Notes: a model not told the origin generated them from the letters alone. A stretch of 64,000 bases of DNA from Flagellimonas amoyensis (GCF_003058265.1 NZ_QBUK01000002.1:1-64000); one strand, 5' to 3'; positions 8,918 to 16,639 are shown, counted from the first letter of the stretch. A program made the numbers and translations.

Positions 8918-9484
8918 TTATGATTGATTTCTTCTTCTCTCGAAGTGTTCCAATTCAAATTGGGCTAAAGTTTGATCATTAAGAAAATTACTTCTAATGT
9001 ATTCAATGATAGCCATATAATCATCACTTTCTGTCATCTGAGTCCAACTAATGATTGCTCTTGGCGAAACATTGGAGTTTCTTGCCAAATCAATTAATGA
9101 CTCCTGAATACGTCTATCTAAAGGAAAATGGGGAGGCTCAGGATAACCAAAAAGACACCAAACGTATTTCAACAATAAATTGAGTAGTTTTTGACTGACA
9201 CCGAAATTTAATTTATGATTGGATAATATGGCACTTTTCCGATACTTATCGGAGGCTTCGGAAATACGTTTTATTTGCTTCAGGTGCGTTAAATCATCAA
9301 TTCTGGAATTGTTTTGATATTCTGGTAATATGTTCGTTTCTATATATTCTTGTAGGTATTTTTTAAAATTCTTTTTATAATCATCTTTGGCGCCCTTCAC
9401 ATAAACATTTGCTCTTTGAAACGCTGCACCAAAAGTGAGTGTCCAAATCTCATTGTAAATAAATTTGTTTTGGTACTTATCCAT
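8918..9484 (-). CDS. Unknown 188-residue protein coupled to hsdR
   Basis: I do not recognise this protein. It is soluble, with no signal peptide or membrane helix, and rich in aromatic and charged residues (KFIYNEIWTLTFGAAF near the start; FGYPEPPHFPLDRRIQESL in the middle; a helical C-terminus FELEHFERRRNQS). Its stop touches the hsdR start codon with no gap, and it starts 13 bases after the PDDEXK_4-like gene, so translation is probably coupled across all three. The position suggests that it works with the nuclease upstream, for example as an immunity, sensor or adaptor partner; this is inference from context. Confidence 0.7.
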   Translation of the reverse strand: MDKYQNKFIYNEIWTLTFGAAFQRANVYVKGAKDDYKKNFKKYLQEYIETNILPEYQNNSRIDDLTHLKQIKRISEASDKYRKSAILSNHKLNFGVSQKLLNLLLKYVWCLFGYPEPPHFPLDRRIQESLIDLARNSNVSPRAIISWTQMTESDDYMAIIEYIRSNFLNDQTLAQFELEHFERRRNQS

Positions 9485-9497
9485 GATAAAAAGTAGT

Positions 9498-10685
9498 TTA
9501 CTTCTTTAACGATGCCAATAGAGTTTCACTTACCTCACATAACTCTAAAAGCTTCTCTTTAACAAGCTCGATCAGATCTTCCCGTTGACTAGTGTTGAAC
9601 AACTTGGAGCGTTCATTCACATCATTGAAATACAGTATGTCCCTGTTATATGGCCATACTTGGCTTTCCCTAAACCCTGACTGAAAAAAATCGTGTTGCC
9701 CCAAGGCTGCTTTCAAAGGAGCTCTGTCCACTTTCTCTTTGGTCGCTATTATTCCATAAATGGATTTTTGCCAAGGTATTTTGGATTGTCCTTCGAGTTT
9801 GACAGCAATGTTTTCCGGCCAATTGACATTGGCAATGGTAATCCCTGTCCATGGATCATTTAAATCATTATCTACCTCAACACGCCAACTATTGCTTAAT
9901 TCTTTCCGAAGTCTTACGGCTATCTCATCTGCAAACTGTTTAGTGGTTTCCAACTCAACATCGGAGATTGCAGTGCTTATGGTTTGAGCTGCATTGTAGT
10001 TTTCCCTTACCAGTTTGTGCATTTCATTTTCCATTTCTTTATTAGATAATTGGTTGGTCAGCTTTTTTAATAGAATGATGTATTGCTTTATGGATTCCCT
10101 TAGAATAGGCTCTTCGGCTGACTCCTTTAGGCAAGTTTCCAGCCATTCAATGATGTCCGTTTTGTACGAAAGACAATAATAATCTTTATCCAGAACCAGT
10201 TTTCCTTTGCTCTCCGATGAAGCATCAGAACCATTAAGTGTCAAATAATACACTGTGTTGTTCTCCTTGTTATGGTTGCAATAGCGCTGGATTTGAACAT
10301 TTTGATCGGATGCGTAGATTTTATTTTCGATACAGATGCTATTGACTTGGTCAGTGATGTAAATATCTACCCTGCCACCTAGTAGGTTGGCATCGTCACG
10401 CTTACCTATATGCTTCTCCAAAACAACGCTTGCCTTCTCCAGGTCGATGGTATTGTCCCCAACGATTTCCAAGAACAATTTTAAAAATAGGTTTCCTTTG
10501 GAATGTGAACCTTTGGGATGGAGAAGTTCCCCCAGAAAGGCGGAATGCGTTCCATTTTCCTTATGTTCCATGTTGAGGATGGAAAATACATTGAAGTTTT
10601 CCCCCTTTAACCTCGATACCTCATTGTGGTGGGCAATGATTCTCTTGGCATCTTGGATCAGTTTTTTTTCGTTGGGATACGTCAT
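9498..10685 (-). CDS. PD-(D/E)xK nuclease superfamily protein (PDDEXK_4-like)
   Basis: The 395-residue protein has the layout of the PDDEXK_4 family: an N-terminal helix with FNVFSILNMEHKENGTHSAFLGELL (residues 31-55), then GRVDIYI with Asp107, ICIENKI with Glu120 and Lys122, and a following DQNVQIQRY helix. The C-terminal half resembles the long tail often present in this family. These proteins occur in restriction and phage-defence settings; the target is not known. The start ATG overlaps (ATGA) the stop of an hsdS-tail remnant, which suggests that it once followed another hsdS allele directly. Confidence 0.82.
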   Translation of the reverse strand: MTYPNEKKLIQDAKRIIAHHNEVSRLKGENFNVFSILNMEHKENGTHSAFLGELLHPKGSHSKGNLFLKLFLEIVGDNTIDLEKASVVLEKHIGKRDDANLLGGRVDIYITDQVNSICIENKIYASDQNVQIQRYCNHNKENNTVYYLTLNGSDASSESKGKLVLDKDYYCLSYKTDIIEWLETCLKESAEEPILRESIKQYIILLKKLTNQLSNKEMENEMHKLVRENYNAAQTISTAISDVELETTKQFADEIAVRLRKELSNSWRVEVDNDLNDPWTGITIANVNWPENIAVKLEGQSKIPWQKSIYGIIATKEKVDRAPLKAALGQHDFFQSGFRESQVWPYNRDILYFNDVNERSKLFNTSQREDLIELVKEKLLELCEVSETLLASLKK

Positions 10686-10753
10686 TTTCTATGCGTTTGA
10701 ACAAATAGTTGCTGCAATAAGACTTTATTAAAAGTTTGGGAGTTTTCAACTTG
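10682..10753 (-). pseudogene. Remnant of an hsdS 3' end
   Basis: On the minus strand this segment encodes QVENSQTFNKVLLQQLFV, then QTHRK and TGA. The intact HsdS of this island ends QIEHTQQFKKGLLQQMFV, which gives 11 identities in 18 positions without gaps. The remnant's TGA overlaps the ATG of the PDDEXK_4-like gene (ATGA). The frame has no start of its own, so it is the leftover tail of a different hsdS allele. Confidence 0.82.
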
Positions 10754-10776
10754 AAATTGGTTTGATAGGCTTCTTG

Positions 10777-10803
10777 TTAGATGTATTCAGGTTGGATGGT
10801 CAT
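10777..10803 (-). pseudogene. Remnant of an hsdR 5' end
   Basis: On the minus strand it reads MTIQPEYI then TAA. The intact hsdR begins MTTQPEYIL. Seven of eight residues agree and most base differences are silent third positions, as expected for the start of a diverged hsdR allele. Its ATG overlaps the stop of the pentapeptide-like gene (TAATG), an operon-style junction. The frame breaks at codon nine. Confidence 0.82.
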
Positions 10804-12011
10804 TATCTAAATTTTCTAAAGGCCTGTATGGTTTGATAAATTCCATAGCCGATTACAATTCTTCCAAATATGTCAAAAAAGTAAAACCAGTTACTGAAGG
10901 AATATTTTTTACCAAACTCTTCGCCAAGAAAATCAAACCTGTGTGTGGGCAATAGGTAAGAACTATAGGCTGGTATATTTTCATATATCGTGTTCCAATC
11001 GAGGTTCATGGCCATTTCGTATTTTGAAGTGCTTATAATTGTGAAATAGTAGAACAAAGCCCCAAAACTCAGCGTGAAAAGGGCTGCTTGGAAATATGAC
11101 ACCCCAAATCTACTGGAGAGCCAATTTAATGTTAGGACAAACAAATTAGATACACAGGAAACAATTGACTCCCCTCTGTATAGTTTGGAAAGGTTTTCAT
11201 TTAGATAGGTTTCATTCTCAAGGGTTTTATACTCTATGCTGTGTACTACGTTATTTTGAGAAATATGCTCTTGTTTTAAAATTCGAAAAGTTTCCCTCTT
11301 ATTCTTTATGGGTATTTCAGCCGTTTCAGAAATCGCTCTTTCATAAGCTTCCTCTGAAAGATTTTTATTTAGACTTTCATAATCTTTAACATGAAAATCA
11401 AAGATGCCCATTTCACCTGAACGGATAGCTGTGGATATATCAAAACCCTTTTCAATTTTTGTTCCCCTAAAAAGAATGAGTTTGTCAATGAGGCTATAGG
11501 TGAAAAGTACATTTTCTTTAAAGGTTGTAGCGCTAAAAACAGTTGTCCCTAAAAATTCGGTTTTAAAGAAAATTGTTGGGGAATAAAAAATACTTCTCCA
11601 AAAATCAGCCAAATCATAAAATGTTGTATTTCTAAAATTTGTATAGTTATAAAAATAACATTCCCGAAATCTTATTTTGCCGCTCAAATATGAATTTTCA
11701 GCATCAACATAATTAAATTTGCAGCTATTAAAGTGAAGATTACTTTCAGAATCCTTAAGCTCAAGCAAAAGGTCAAACTTGCAATTTGAAAATGCAAAAT
11801 GTTGCTTAAAATTGATAATTGAAAATCCAACTTGTCGTTCTTCAATAGCTGATTTAGGTATTATTCTTTCTTCACTTATTGGTAGGGTCAATGGAAAGTT
11901 TATTGCTAAGTTTTTTACACCAAAATAGAATTCCTCATCAACTTTAAAATAATTTTGTTTGAATAATTCCTCAAGTTCTTTCTCGCTATTGACTGGTCTT
12001 AAATCTTCCAT
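10803..12011 (-). CDS. Pentapeptide-repeat-like protein with C-terminal membrane segments
   Basis: The first 200 or so residues contain loose five-residue periodicity with central Phe/Leu (FAFSNCKFD, LHFNSCKFN, IRFRECYFYNYTNFRNTTF, TEFLGTTVFSATTF), the mark of a pentapeptide-repeat beta-helix. A helical linker follows, then hydrophobic segments at about 306-326 and 375-395, ending GYGIYQTIQAFRKF. Proteins of this build are known next to restriction systems, and a membrane-effector or channel role is an inference. It begins two bases after the hsdS stop, so it belongs to the operon. Its stop overlaps a dead hsdR start, suggesting that it was once the only gene between hsdS and hsdR. Confidence 0.75.
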   Translation of the reverse strand: MEDLRPVNSEKELEELFKQNYFKVDEEFYFGVKNLAINFPLTLPISEERIIPKSAIEERQVGFSIINFKQHFAFSNCKFDLLLELKDSESNLHFNSCKFNYVDAENSYLSGKIRFRECYFYNYTNFRNTTFYDLADFWRSIFYSPTIFFKTEFLGTTVFSATTFKENVLFTYSLIDKLILFRGTKIEKGFDISTAIRSGEMGIFDFHVKDYESLNKNLSEEAYERAISETAEIPIKNKRETFRILKQEHISQNNVVHSIEYKTLENETYLNENLSKLYRGESIVSCVSNLFVLTLNWLSSRFGVSYFQAALFTLSFGALFYYFTIISTSKYEMAMNLDWNTIYENIPAYSSYLLPTHRFDFLGEEFGKKYSFSNWFYFFDIFGRIVIGYGIYQTIQAFRKFR

Positions 12012-12013
12012 TT

Positions 12014-13297
12014 CTAGACAAACATTTGCTGCAACAAGCCTTTTTTAAACTGCTGGGTATGTTCTATTTGGGTCTGTACCACGGCTATTTTTTTATCGAT
12101 GGAACTTAAAAATTGGGCGATTTGGGTTTGTTCTTCTATGTTTGGCAATTTGATAACCACCTTAGAAAAATTTCCTTTAGAAATTGTAAAACGTGTACTT
12201 CCAGTTGCCATTCTGGATAATTGTCTCAAAACATCATTATTATTACAAAAATAATGAGAGTAGAGAATGTCTAATTCAATATTTGGTCTAAAGCGCAAAA
12301 CATGATAACTATAAACAGCATTTTCAATATCCTCAAAAATGACAACAGAATGTCCAATATCGTCAGGTGTTTCAGATGATGGTGTAAATAAAACATCTCC
12401 TTTTCTTAAATCACAGGATTTAATTTGATTATCATTGGCAGTAACTATTTGGTATTCTTTTACAGTTTCATTATTGATTTCATTGTGATTATACACATCC
12501 ATATAATTAACCAAAAAAACTTCCTTTTCATCTGGCTTTGATAACTTATCCACACTGCTTGTTTGAAATTCTCCAATCTCCCCCAACCGTTTCTCCTCCC
12601 AATCAGGATATGTACTCCCATCTTCTCGAGTAAACCGCAATTGTGGAACTTGCCCTGAGCCTGCCGAAGGGAAAAGTTGCTGCATCACCCCTTTTTTGTA
12701 TTGTTCCAAAAGGCTGTTCTTTTGTTGTAATTGCTGTATTTTTTTATCAACTGTTGAAAGGAAAGAGGCTATTTTTTGTTGTTCTTCTATTGTTTTAGAA
12801 AAAAAAACTTTTACTTTTCTTAGCGCACTTAATGGAATTTCTTTTAATGCAGAGCCATTGACTTTTTTGTTTATATTAATTATTGAGTTTTCAGATTGCA
12901 AAACCCAATTCATAAAAGAAGGTGTTACAATTGACTCTTTGGTGCTTATACGAGCCACTCCTCTGGTTAAATTAGCTCCAACAAGTTCTTTTTCAACCAA
13001 CCTAACCAAGCCTATTTCCCCTCTGAGAGCTAACATGATTTCGTTTTCTTCTAAAATTGTTTTCTTATTAGAATCACTTACTTTTTTAGATGTTTTAATC
13101 ATATTTGAAACATCTAATTTAAAACTAGTCAAGTCTACTACCCTTACACACGGTATCCCCTTTTCAATATTTTCACCAGTTTGCACAATCCCATAAGAAA
13201 TAGTTTTTCTACATAAATCTTGTAAACTAGCCGTAGCCCACTCCCCAGAAAACTCGGCAAACCGCAAATTCGGCACCCGTTTTTGTTCTTTCATCAT
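12014..13297 (-). CDS. hsdS: Type I restriction-modification specificity subunit
   Basis: HsdS recognises the bipartite DNA target and positions HsdM and HsdR. The 427-residue protein has two target-recognition domains (about 15-165 and 235-380). Each is followed by a conserved coiled-coil spacer (EEQQKIASFLSTVDKKIQQLQQKNSLLEQ..., and EEQTQIAQFLSSIDKKIAVVQ... to the C-terminus). The ATG overlaps the hsdM stop by one base (TAATG). Residues 210-216 (PSAGSGQ), between the first spacer and the second recognition domain, are encoded by a dispersed repeat unit rather than by usual hsdS sequence. Confidence 0.95.
   Translation of the reverse strand: MMKEQKRVPNLRFAEFSGEWATASLQDLCRKTISYGIVQTGENIEKGIPCVRVVDLTSFKLDVSNMIKTSKKVSDSNKKTILEENEIMLALRGEIGLVRLVEKELVGANLTRGVARISTKESIVTPSFMNWVLQSENSIININKKVNGSALKEIPLSALRKVKVFFSKTIEEQQKIASFLSTVDKKIQQLQQKNSLLEQYKKGVMQQLFPSAGSGQVPQLRFTREDGSTYPDWEEKRLGEIGEFQTSSVDKLSKPDEKEVFLVNYMDVYNHNEINNETVKEYQIVTANDNQIKSCDLRKGDVLFTPSSETPDDIGHSVVIFEDIENAVYSYHVLRFRPNIELDILYSHYFCNNNDVLRQLSRMATGSTRFTISKGNFSKVVIKLPNIEEQTQIAQFLSSIDKKIAVVQTQIEHTQQFKKGLLQQMFV
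12653..12671 (-). repeat. REP-like unit inserted in frame inside hsdS
   Basis: Read on the minus strand the 19 bases are CCCTTCGGCAGGCTCAGGG. They closely resemble CCCTTCGACTACGCTCAGGG in the non-coding element at 57101-57120. Here the unit is in frame and codes for part of PSAGSGQ between the two halves of HsdS. Confidence 0.7.
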
Positions 13298-14859
13298 TAA
13301 AACGGTGTTTTTATATTGAGTTGCTTGCAGAAATCAGCTATCAAAGCATCAGTTTCGACCATATCTTTTTCCAAAGCCTGTAAGTCGGCGGCCACTTGGT
13401 TCAAATCCACGGGTTCTTCTTCCTCAAAGGTGTCCACATAGTGGGGTATGTTCAGATTGTAGTCATTTTCGGCCACCTCATCCAAAGTTGCCACATAGCT
13501 AAATCTATCAGTAACGCTTCGGGTTCGGTAGGTGTCTATTATGGCATCAATATGGGCTTCGCCCAATTTATTTTTATTGCCATCCTTCTCAAATCCTTGT
13601 GAGGCATCAATAAACAAAATATCGTCACTGTGTACCCTGCATTTACTCAACACCAAAATACAGGTGGGGATGCTTGTGCCGTAAAATACATTGGCGGGCA
13701 AGCCTATAACCGCATCCAAATAATTAAGTTCTTTTATGAGATACTCCCTGATTGTGCCTTCGGCACTTCCCCTAAACAATACACCATGGGGCAATACACA
13801 GGCCATAGTGCCATTTTCCGCCAATTGGTAGAGCATATGCTGCACAAAGGCAAAATCCGCTTTGCTGGTGGGTGCCAAACGCCCGTATTGGCTAAAACGT
13901 TCGTCATTTTCATTGAGTGGGTTGTCTTTTCCTTTCCATTTGGCCGAAAATGGTGGATTGGCTACTATAGCCTCAAACCTCATATCCAAATGTTGGGGTT
14001 GCTCCAAGGTGTCCTCTTGCCTAATATCGAAATGCCTAAAATGAACATCATGCAAAATCATGTTCATTCGTGCCAAATTGTAGGTAGTCCGGTTAAGTTC
14101 CTGTCCAAAAAAATCATCTACAGGCACTTCCCTACTTACTCGCAAGAGCAACGAACCTGAACCACAAGTGGGGTCATACACACTTTTAAGACGTTTTTTA
14201 CCTGTGGTCACTATTTTGGCCAGTATTTTAGAGACTTGCTGAGGGGTGTAGAACTCCCCCGCCTTTTTACCTGCTCCACTGGCAAATTGAGAAATGAGGT
14301 ATTCGTAGGCATCGCCCAATACATCGGCATCGGCATCTTCCAAGGCAAAATCAATTTTATCCAAATGAAACAACACTTTGGAGATAAGACTGTTTCTGGC
14401 ATCGGTACTTCTACCCAATTTGGTACTGTTGAGGTCTAGGTCTTCAAAAAGTTTATTGAAATCGTCCTCACTTTCTGTACCCATGGTGCTTTGCTCAATG
14501 CTATTGAGAATGCTTTCCAAATCAGCAAGGATAAAATTGCTTTCATTCTCGGTATTGGCATTCCCCTTTTTGGCGATGGAACTAAAGAGTTCTTCGGGTT
14601 TTAAAAAGTAGCCTAACTTTAAAAGCGATTCCTCTTTAATAGCTTCCAAATCTCCAGCATCGGTAAGTAAAAGGTAATCCTTGACTTGTTCAGTTTCCAA
14701 TAACGTATTGGCATAGAGGTATTGTTTTTCAGAAAGGTATTTGTAGAAAATAAAGCCTAGTATGTAATCTCTAAATTCATCGGCATCCATTTTGCCTCTC
14801 AACTCGTTGGCAATGTTCCACAATTGCGTTTCGAGCAGTTTCTTTTGTTCTTCGGACAT
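13297..14859 (-). CDS. hsdM: Type I restriction-modification DNA N6-adenine methyltransferase subunit
   Basis: HsdM methylates adenine in the target named by HsdS, protecting host DNA. The 520-residue protein has the helical HsdM N-domain (1-160), GEFYTPQQVSKILAKI at 201-216, the S-adenosylmethionine motif DPTCGSG at 229-235 and the catalytic NPPF at 301-304. All are intact and the length is usual. It is the first gene of the hsd operon; a -7 promoter box lies about 40 bases upstream at 14900-14907. Confidence 0.96.
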   Translation of the reverse strand: MSEEQKKLLETQLWNIANELRGKMDADEFRDYILGFIFYKYLSEKQYLYANTLLETEQVKDYLLLTDAGDLEAIKEESLLKLGYFLKPEELFSSIAKKGNANTENESNFILADLESILNSIEQSTMGTESEDDFNKLFEDLDLNSTKLGRSTDARNSLISKVLFHLDKIDFALEDADADVLGDAYEYLISQFASGAGKKAGEFYTPQQVSKILAKIVTTGKKRLKSVYDPTCGSGSLLLRVSREVPVDDFFGQELNRTTYNLARMNMILHDVHFRHFDIRQEDTLEQPQHLDMRFEAIVANPPFSAKWKGKDNPLNENDERFSQYGRLAPTSKADFAFVQHMLYQLAENGTMACVLPHGVLFRGSAEGTIREYLIKELNYLDAVIGLPANVFYGTSIPTCILVLSKCRVHSDDILFIDASQGFEKDGNKNKLGEAHIDAIIDTYRTRSVTDRFSYVATLDEVAENDYNLNIPHYVDTFEEEEPVDLNQVAADLQALEKDMVETDALIADFCKQLNIKTPF

Positions 14860-14899
14860 GAAGTGTTATTTATTTTGGGTAGGGGAAATCTTATTTTCT

Positions 14900-14907
14900 C
14901 AAATATA
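14900..14907 (-). promoter_or_regulatory. Probable -7 promoter element of the hsd operon
   Basis: The minus strand reads TATATTTG, an exact TAnnTTTG box, about 41 bases before the hsdM start. No TTG is found at the expected -33 spacing, so the promoter may be weak or need an activator. Confidence 0.5.
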
Positions 14908-14952
14908 TGGAAACGGTTAGAAAATTTTGAGTTTATGTTTTTCTTTGACTCA

Positions 14953-15201
14953 TTAGCAAAGCTCTAAATCAATATGGTCTTTCAAAATATTTTCGAGTTG
15001 GTAATCAATATGGTACTCCGTTAATCTTTTGCCTGTCATTGTATTAATCCAATCCATCTCCTTTGCATTATACTTCCAGTTTTCAAATTCCTGAACTTCT
15101 TTGACGATACATGGAATTTTATCATTCTCGCCTAGCTTGAATCCAAAACATACTACTAATTGATGTTTATCACGGCTGTACCTCTTTCTCCGCAAAAGCA
15201 A
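14953..15201 (-). CDS. Unknown 82-codon frame that runs into the right attachment repeat
   Basis: The frame has no recognisable domain. Its only in-frame start near the N-terminus is TTG at 15201, inside the attachment repeat, and a stop lies a little further upstream within the copied terminator. It ends 93 bases before hsdM on the same strand. The sequence (CFGFKLGENDKIPCIVKEVQ, then EMDWINTMTGKRLTEY) looks protein-like. It is probably the remaining 3' part of a gene cut by integration or deletion at the island border. Confidence 0.4.
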   Translation of the reverse strand: MLLRRKRYSRDKHQLVVCFGFKLGENDKIPCIVKEVQEFENWKYNAKEMDWINTMTGKRLTEYHIDYQLENILKDHIDLELC

Positions 15202-15236
15202 TGGTAAAGCCCCTTTTTAAGGGGCTTTTGTTTTTT
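15181..15236 (+). repeat. Right attachment-site repeat, 56 bp
   Basis: A perfect copy of 3980-4035. It carries only the last 11 bases of the tRNA-Ser acceptor side and the whole tRNA terminator, so it is the partial-tRNA end of the island. Confidence 0.92.
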
Positions 15237-15442
15237 AGGTGGCAGCCACTTGTCCATTCTCACCGAACATCTTCACAGGAATTCATTTCATTTTGCTATC
15301 TTTTCGTTAGTGTGGAAAATCCGTATGGATTTTGCACGTGTTAATTCGGCATGTACTTGCATAGTTAAGTGCTAACCCACGCAACTACTCATAGCCTAGA
15401 CCGTTAGCTGTAACTCAAAAACGACCGTACAAACTTCAAGTA
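15237..15442. other. Non-coding stretch outside the right attachment site
   Basis: It contains a perfect hairpin, AAAATCC (15316-15322) and GGATTTT (15327-15333) around GTAT, followed by TGCACGTG. GTTAGCTGTAAC at 15403-15414 matches the inverse of GCTACAGTTAAC (16503-16514), beyond the next gene, at 10 of 12 positions. No open frame is credible here. Confidence 0.5.
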
Positions 15443-16492
15443 ATGAATATAAAATTGAACTTAATTACTTTTTTCAACATATTGGTTTTATTGACCTCTT
15501 GTAACGGACAGATTCCAGAACGAAAAGCTAAAACAGAAAATATTGTAGAAGGCGATAAGGTAATGGAACTTGGTAAAAGTATAATGGTTATTTATCAAGA
15601 TAAAAGGAATGTGTATTGGTTTGGCAGTTGGGAAACGGGAGTATATAAATACGATGGAAAAGAATTGGTCAACTACACCACCAAACACGGTTTGCTAAGC
15701 AATAGAGTTGATGAAATAAAAGAAGATACATTTGGCAATATTTATTTTTCCAGCGCAATCGTAACGGCTGAACTATCAAAGTTTAACGGAAAAACATTCA
15801 CAACTTTGAAGGCAGTTCCCAGTGAAAACTGGAAACTTGAACCCACAGATATGTGGTTTAAAGATTCTTATGGAAATACGGGAAAAGTATATCGCTATGA
15901 TGGTTCTACTTTATTTGAATTACAATTTCCCAGCCCTCCCAATTTGTCCAATCCATTTGATGTCTACAGCATTTATAAAGATAGAAAAGGAAATGTTTGG
16001 TTTGGCACCAACCCTGTTGGAGTATGCCGATACGATGGTAAATCATTTGAATGGATTACCGAAGAAGATGTAACGGAATTCCGTAACGAAGGTGCAAATG
16101 GAGTGCGTTCCATTACCGAGGACAAAAATGGTGACTTTTGGTTCAATACCGAATATCGTTATAGTGTTTACGACAGCACGACATTAAAAAGCAATAAATT
16201 TTACACAAGACACAAAAGTATAGGCGGTTTAGATGGAAAAATAGATAGCAATTTGGACGAGTATCTATCAACAGTAAGAGATGACAATAATGATTTATGG
16301 TTTGTGACCTATCTTGATGGTGTTTGGAAATATGACGGAACTTTAATTACACATTATCCCATTCAAGAAAAATCCAAACAGATTACTTTATTCAGCATAT
16401 ACAAAGACAATAACGGAGAACTTTGGCTTGGGACTCACGAAAATGGCGCTTATAAATTCAATGGAACAACATTTGAAAAATTCGTGAAATAA
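15443..16492 (+). CDS. Lipoprotein with two-component-regulator-type propeller repeats
   Basis: The protein is 349 residues. The leader MNIKLNLITFFNILVLLTSC is a type II signal peptide with the acylated Cys at 20. The rest holds repeated blades of the Reg_prop kind (GNVWFGTNPVGVCRYDGKSF, DLWFVTYLDGVWKYDG, ELWLGTHENGAYKFNG), which in hybrid two-component sensors form the periplasmic propeller. No kinase follows, so this is a free-standing propeller lipoprotein, probably a ligand-binding or envelope protein. It is A+T-rich compared with its right-hand neighbours and is flanked by imperfect inverted matches, so it may be an acquired cassette. Confidence 0.75.
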   Translation: MNIKLNLITFFNILVLLTSCNGQIPERKAKTENIVEGDKVMELGKSIMVIYQDKRNVYWFGSWETGVYKYDGKELVNYTTKHGLLSNRVDEIKEDTFGNIYFSSAIVTAELSKFNGKTFTTLKAVPSENWKLEPTDMWFKDSYGNTGKVYRYDGSTLFELQFPSPPNLSNPFDVYSIYKDRKGNVWFGTNPVGVCRYDGKSFEWITEEDVTEFRNEGANGVRSITEDKNGDFWFNTEYRYSVYDSTTLKSNKFYTRHKSIGGLDGKIDSNLDEYLSTVRDDNNDLWFVTYLDGVWKYDGTLITHYPIQEKSKQITLFSIYKDNNGELWLGTHENGAYKFNGTTFEKFVK

Positions 16493-16639
16493 CGACTGAA
16501 AAGCTACAGTTAACATTGTATAAGCGTTGACAACAAGCTGAAAATTGCCCTCAAGTTCCATTGGGACCATGACAATCACCGAAGGTGCCGTACTTTTTTA
16601 TTATGCCCCTGCAACCATCTGATTCAAAAAGAATCTCCC

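Larger units (their letters stand above)
3980..15236. mobile_element. Genomic island integrated at the 3' end of tRNA-Ser, carrying a type I restriction system
   Basis: The segment is bounded by a perfect 56-bp direct repeat (3980-4035 and 15181-15236) holding the last 11 bases of the tRNA-Ser acceptor side plus its terminator. That is the classic footprint of site-specific integration into a tRNA gene. All gene content between the repeats lies on the minus strand, is visibly more A+T-rich than the flanks, and consists of hsdM-hsdS-hsdR, two nuclease-like proteins, a pentapeptide-like membrane protein, a DUF4238 protein and two unknown frames. No integrase, recombinase or conjugation gene is visible, so the island is either non-autonomous or has lost its integrase. 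Confidence 0.88.

Noticed and set aside
4036..15180. Search for an integrase or transposase inside the island
   Set aside because: No frame with tyrosine or serine recombinase motifs or a DDE core was recognised.
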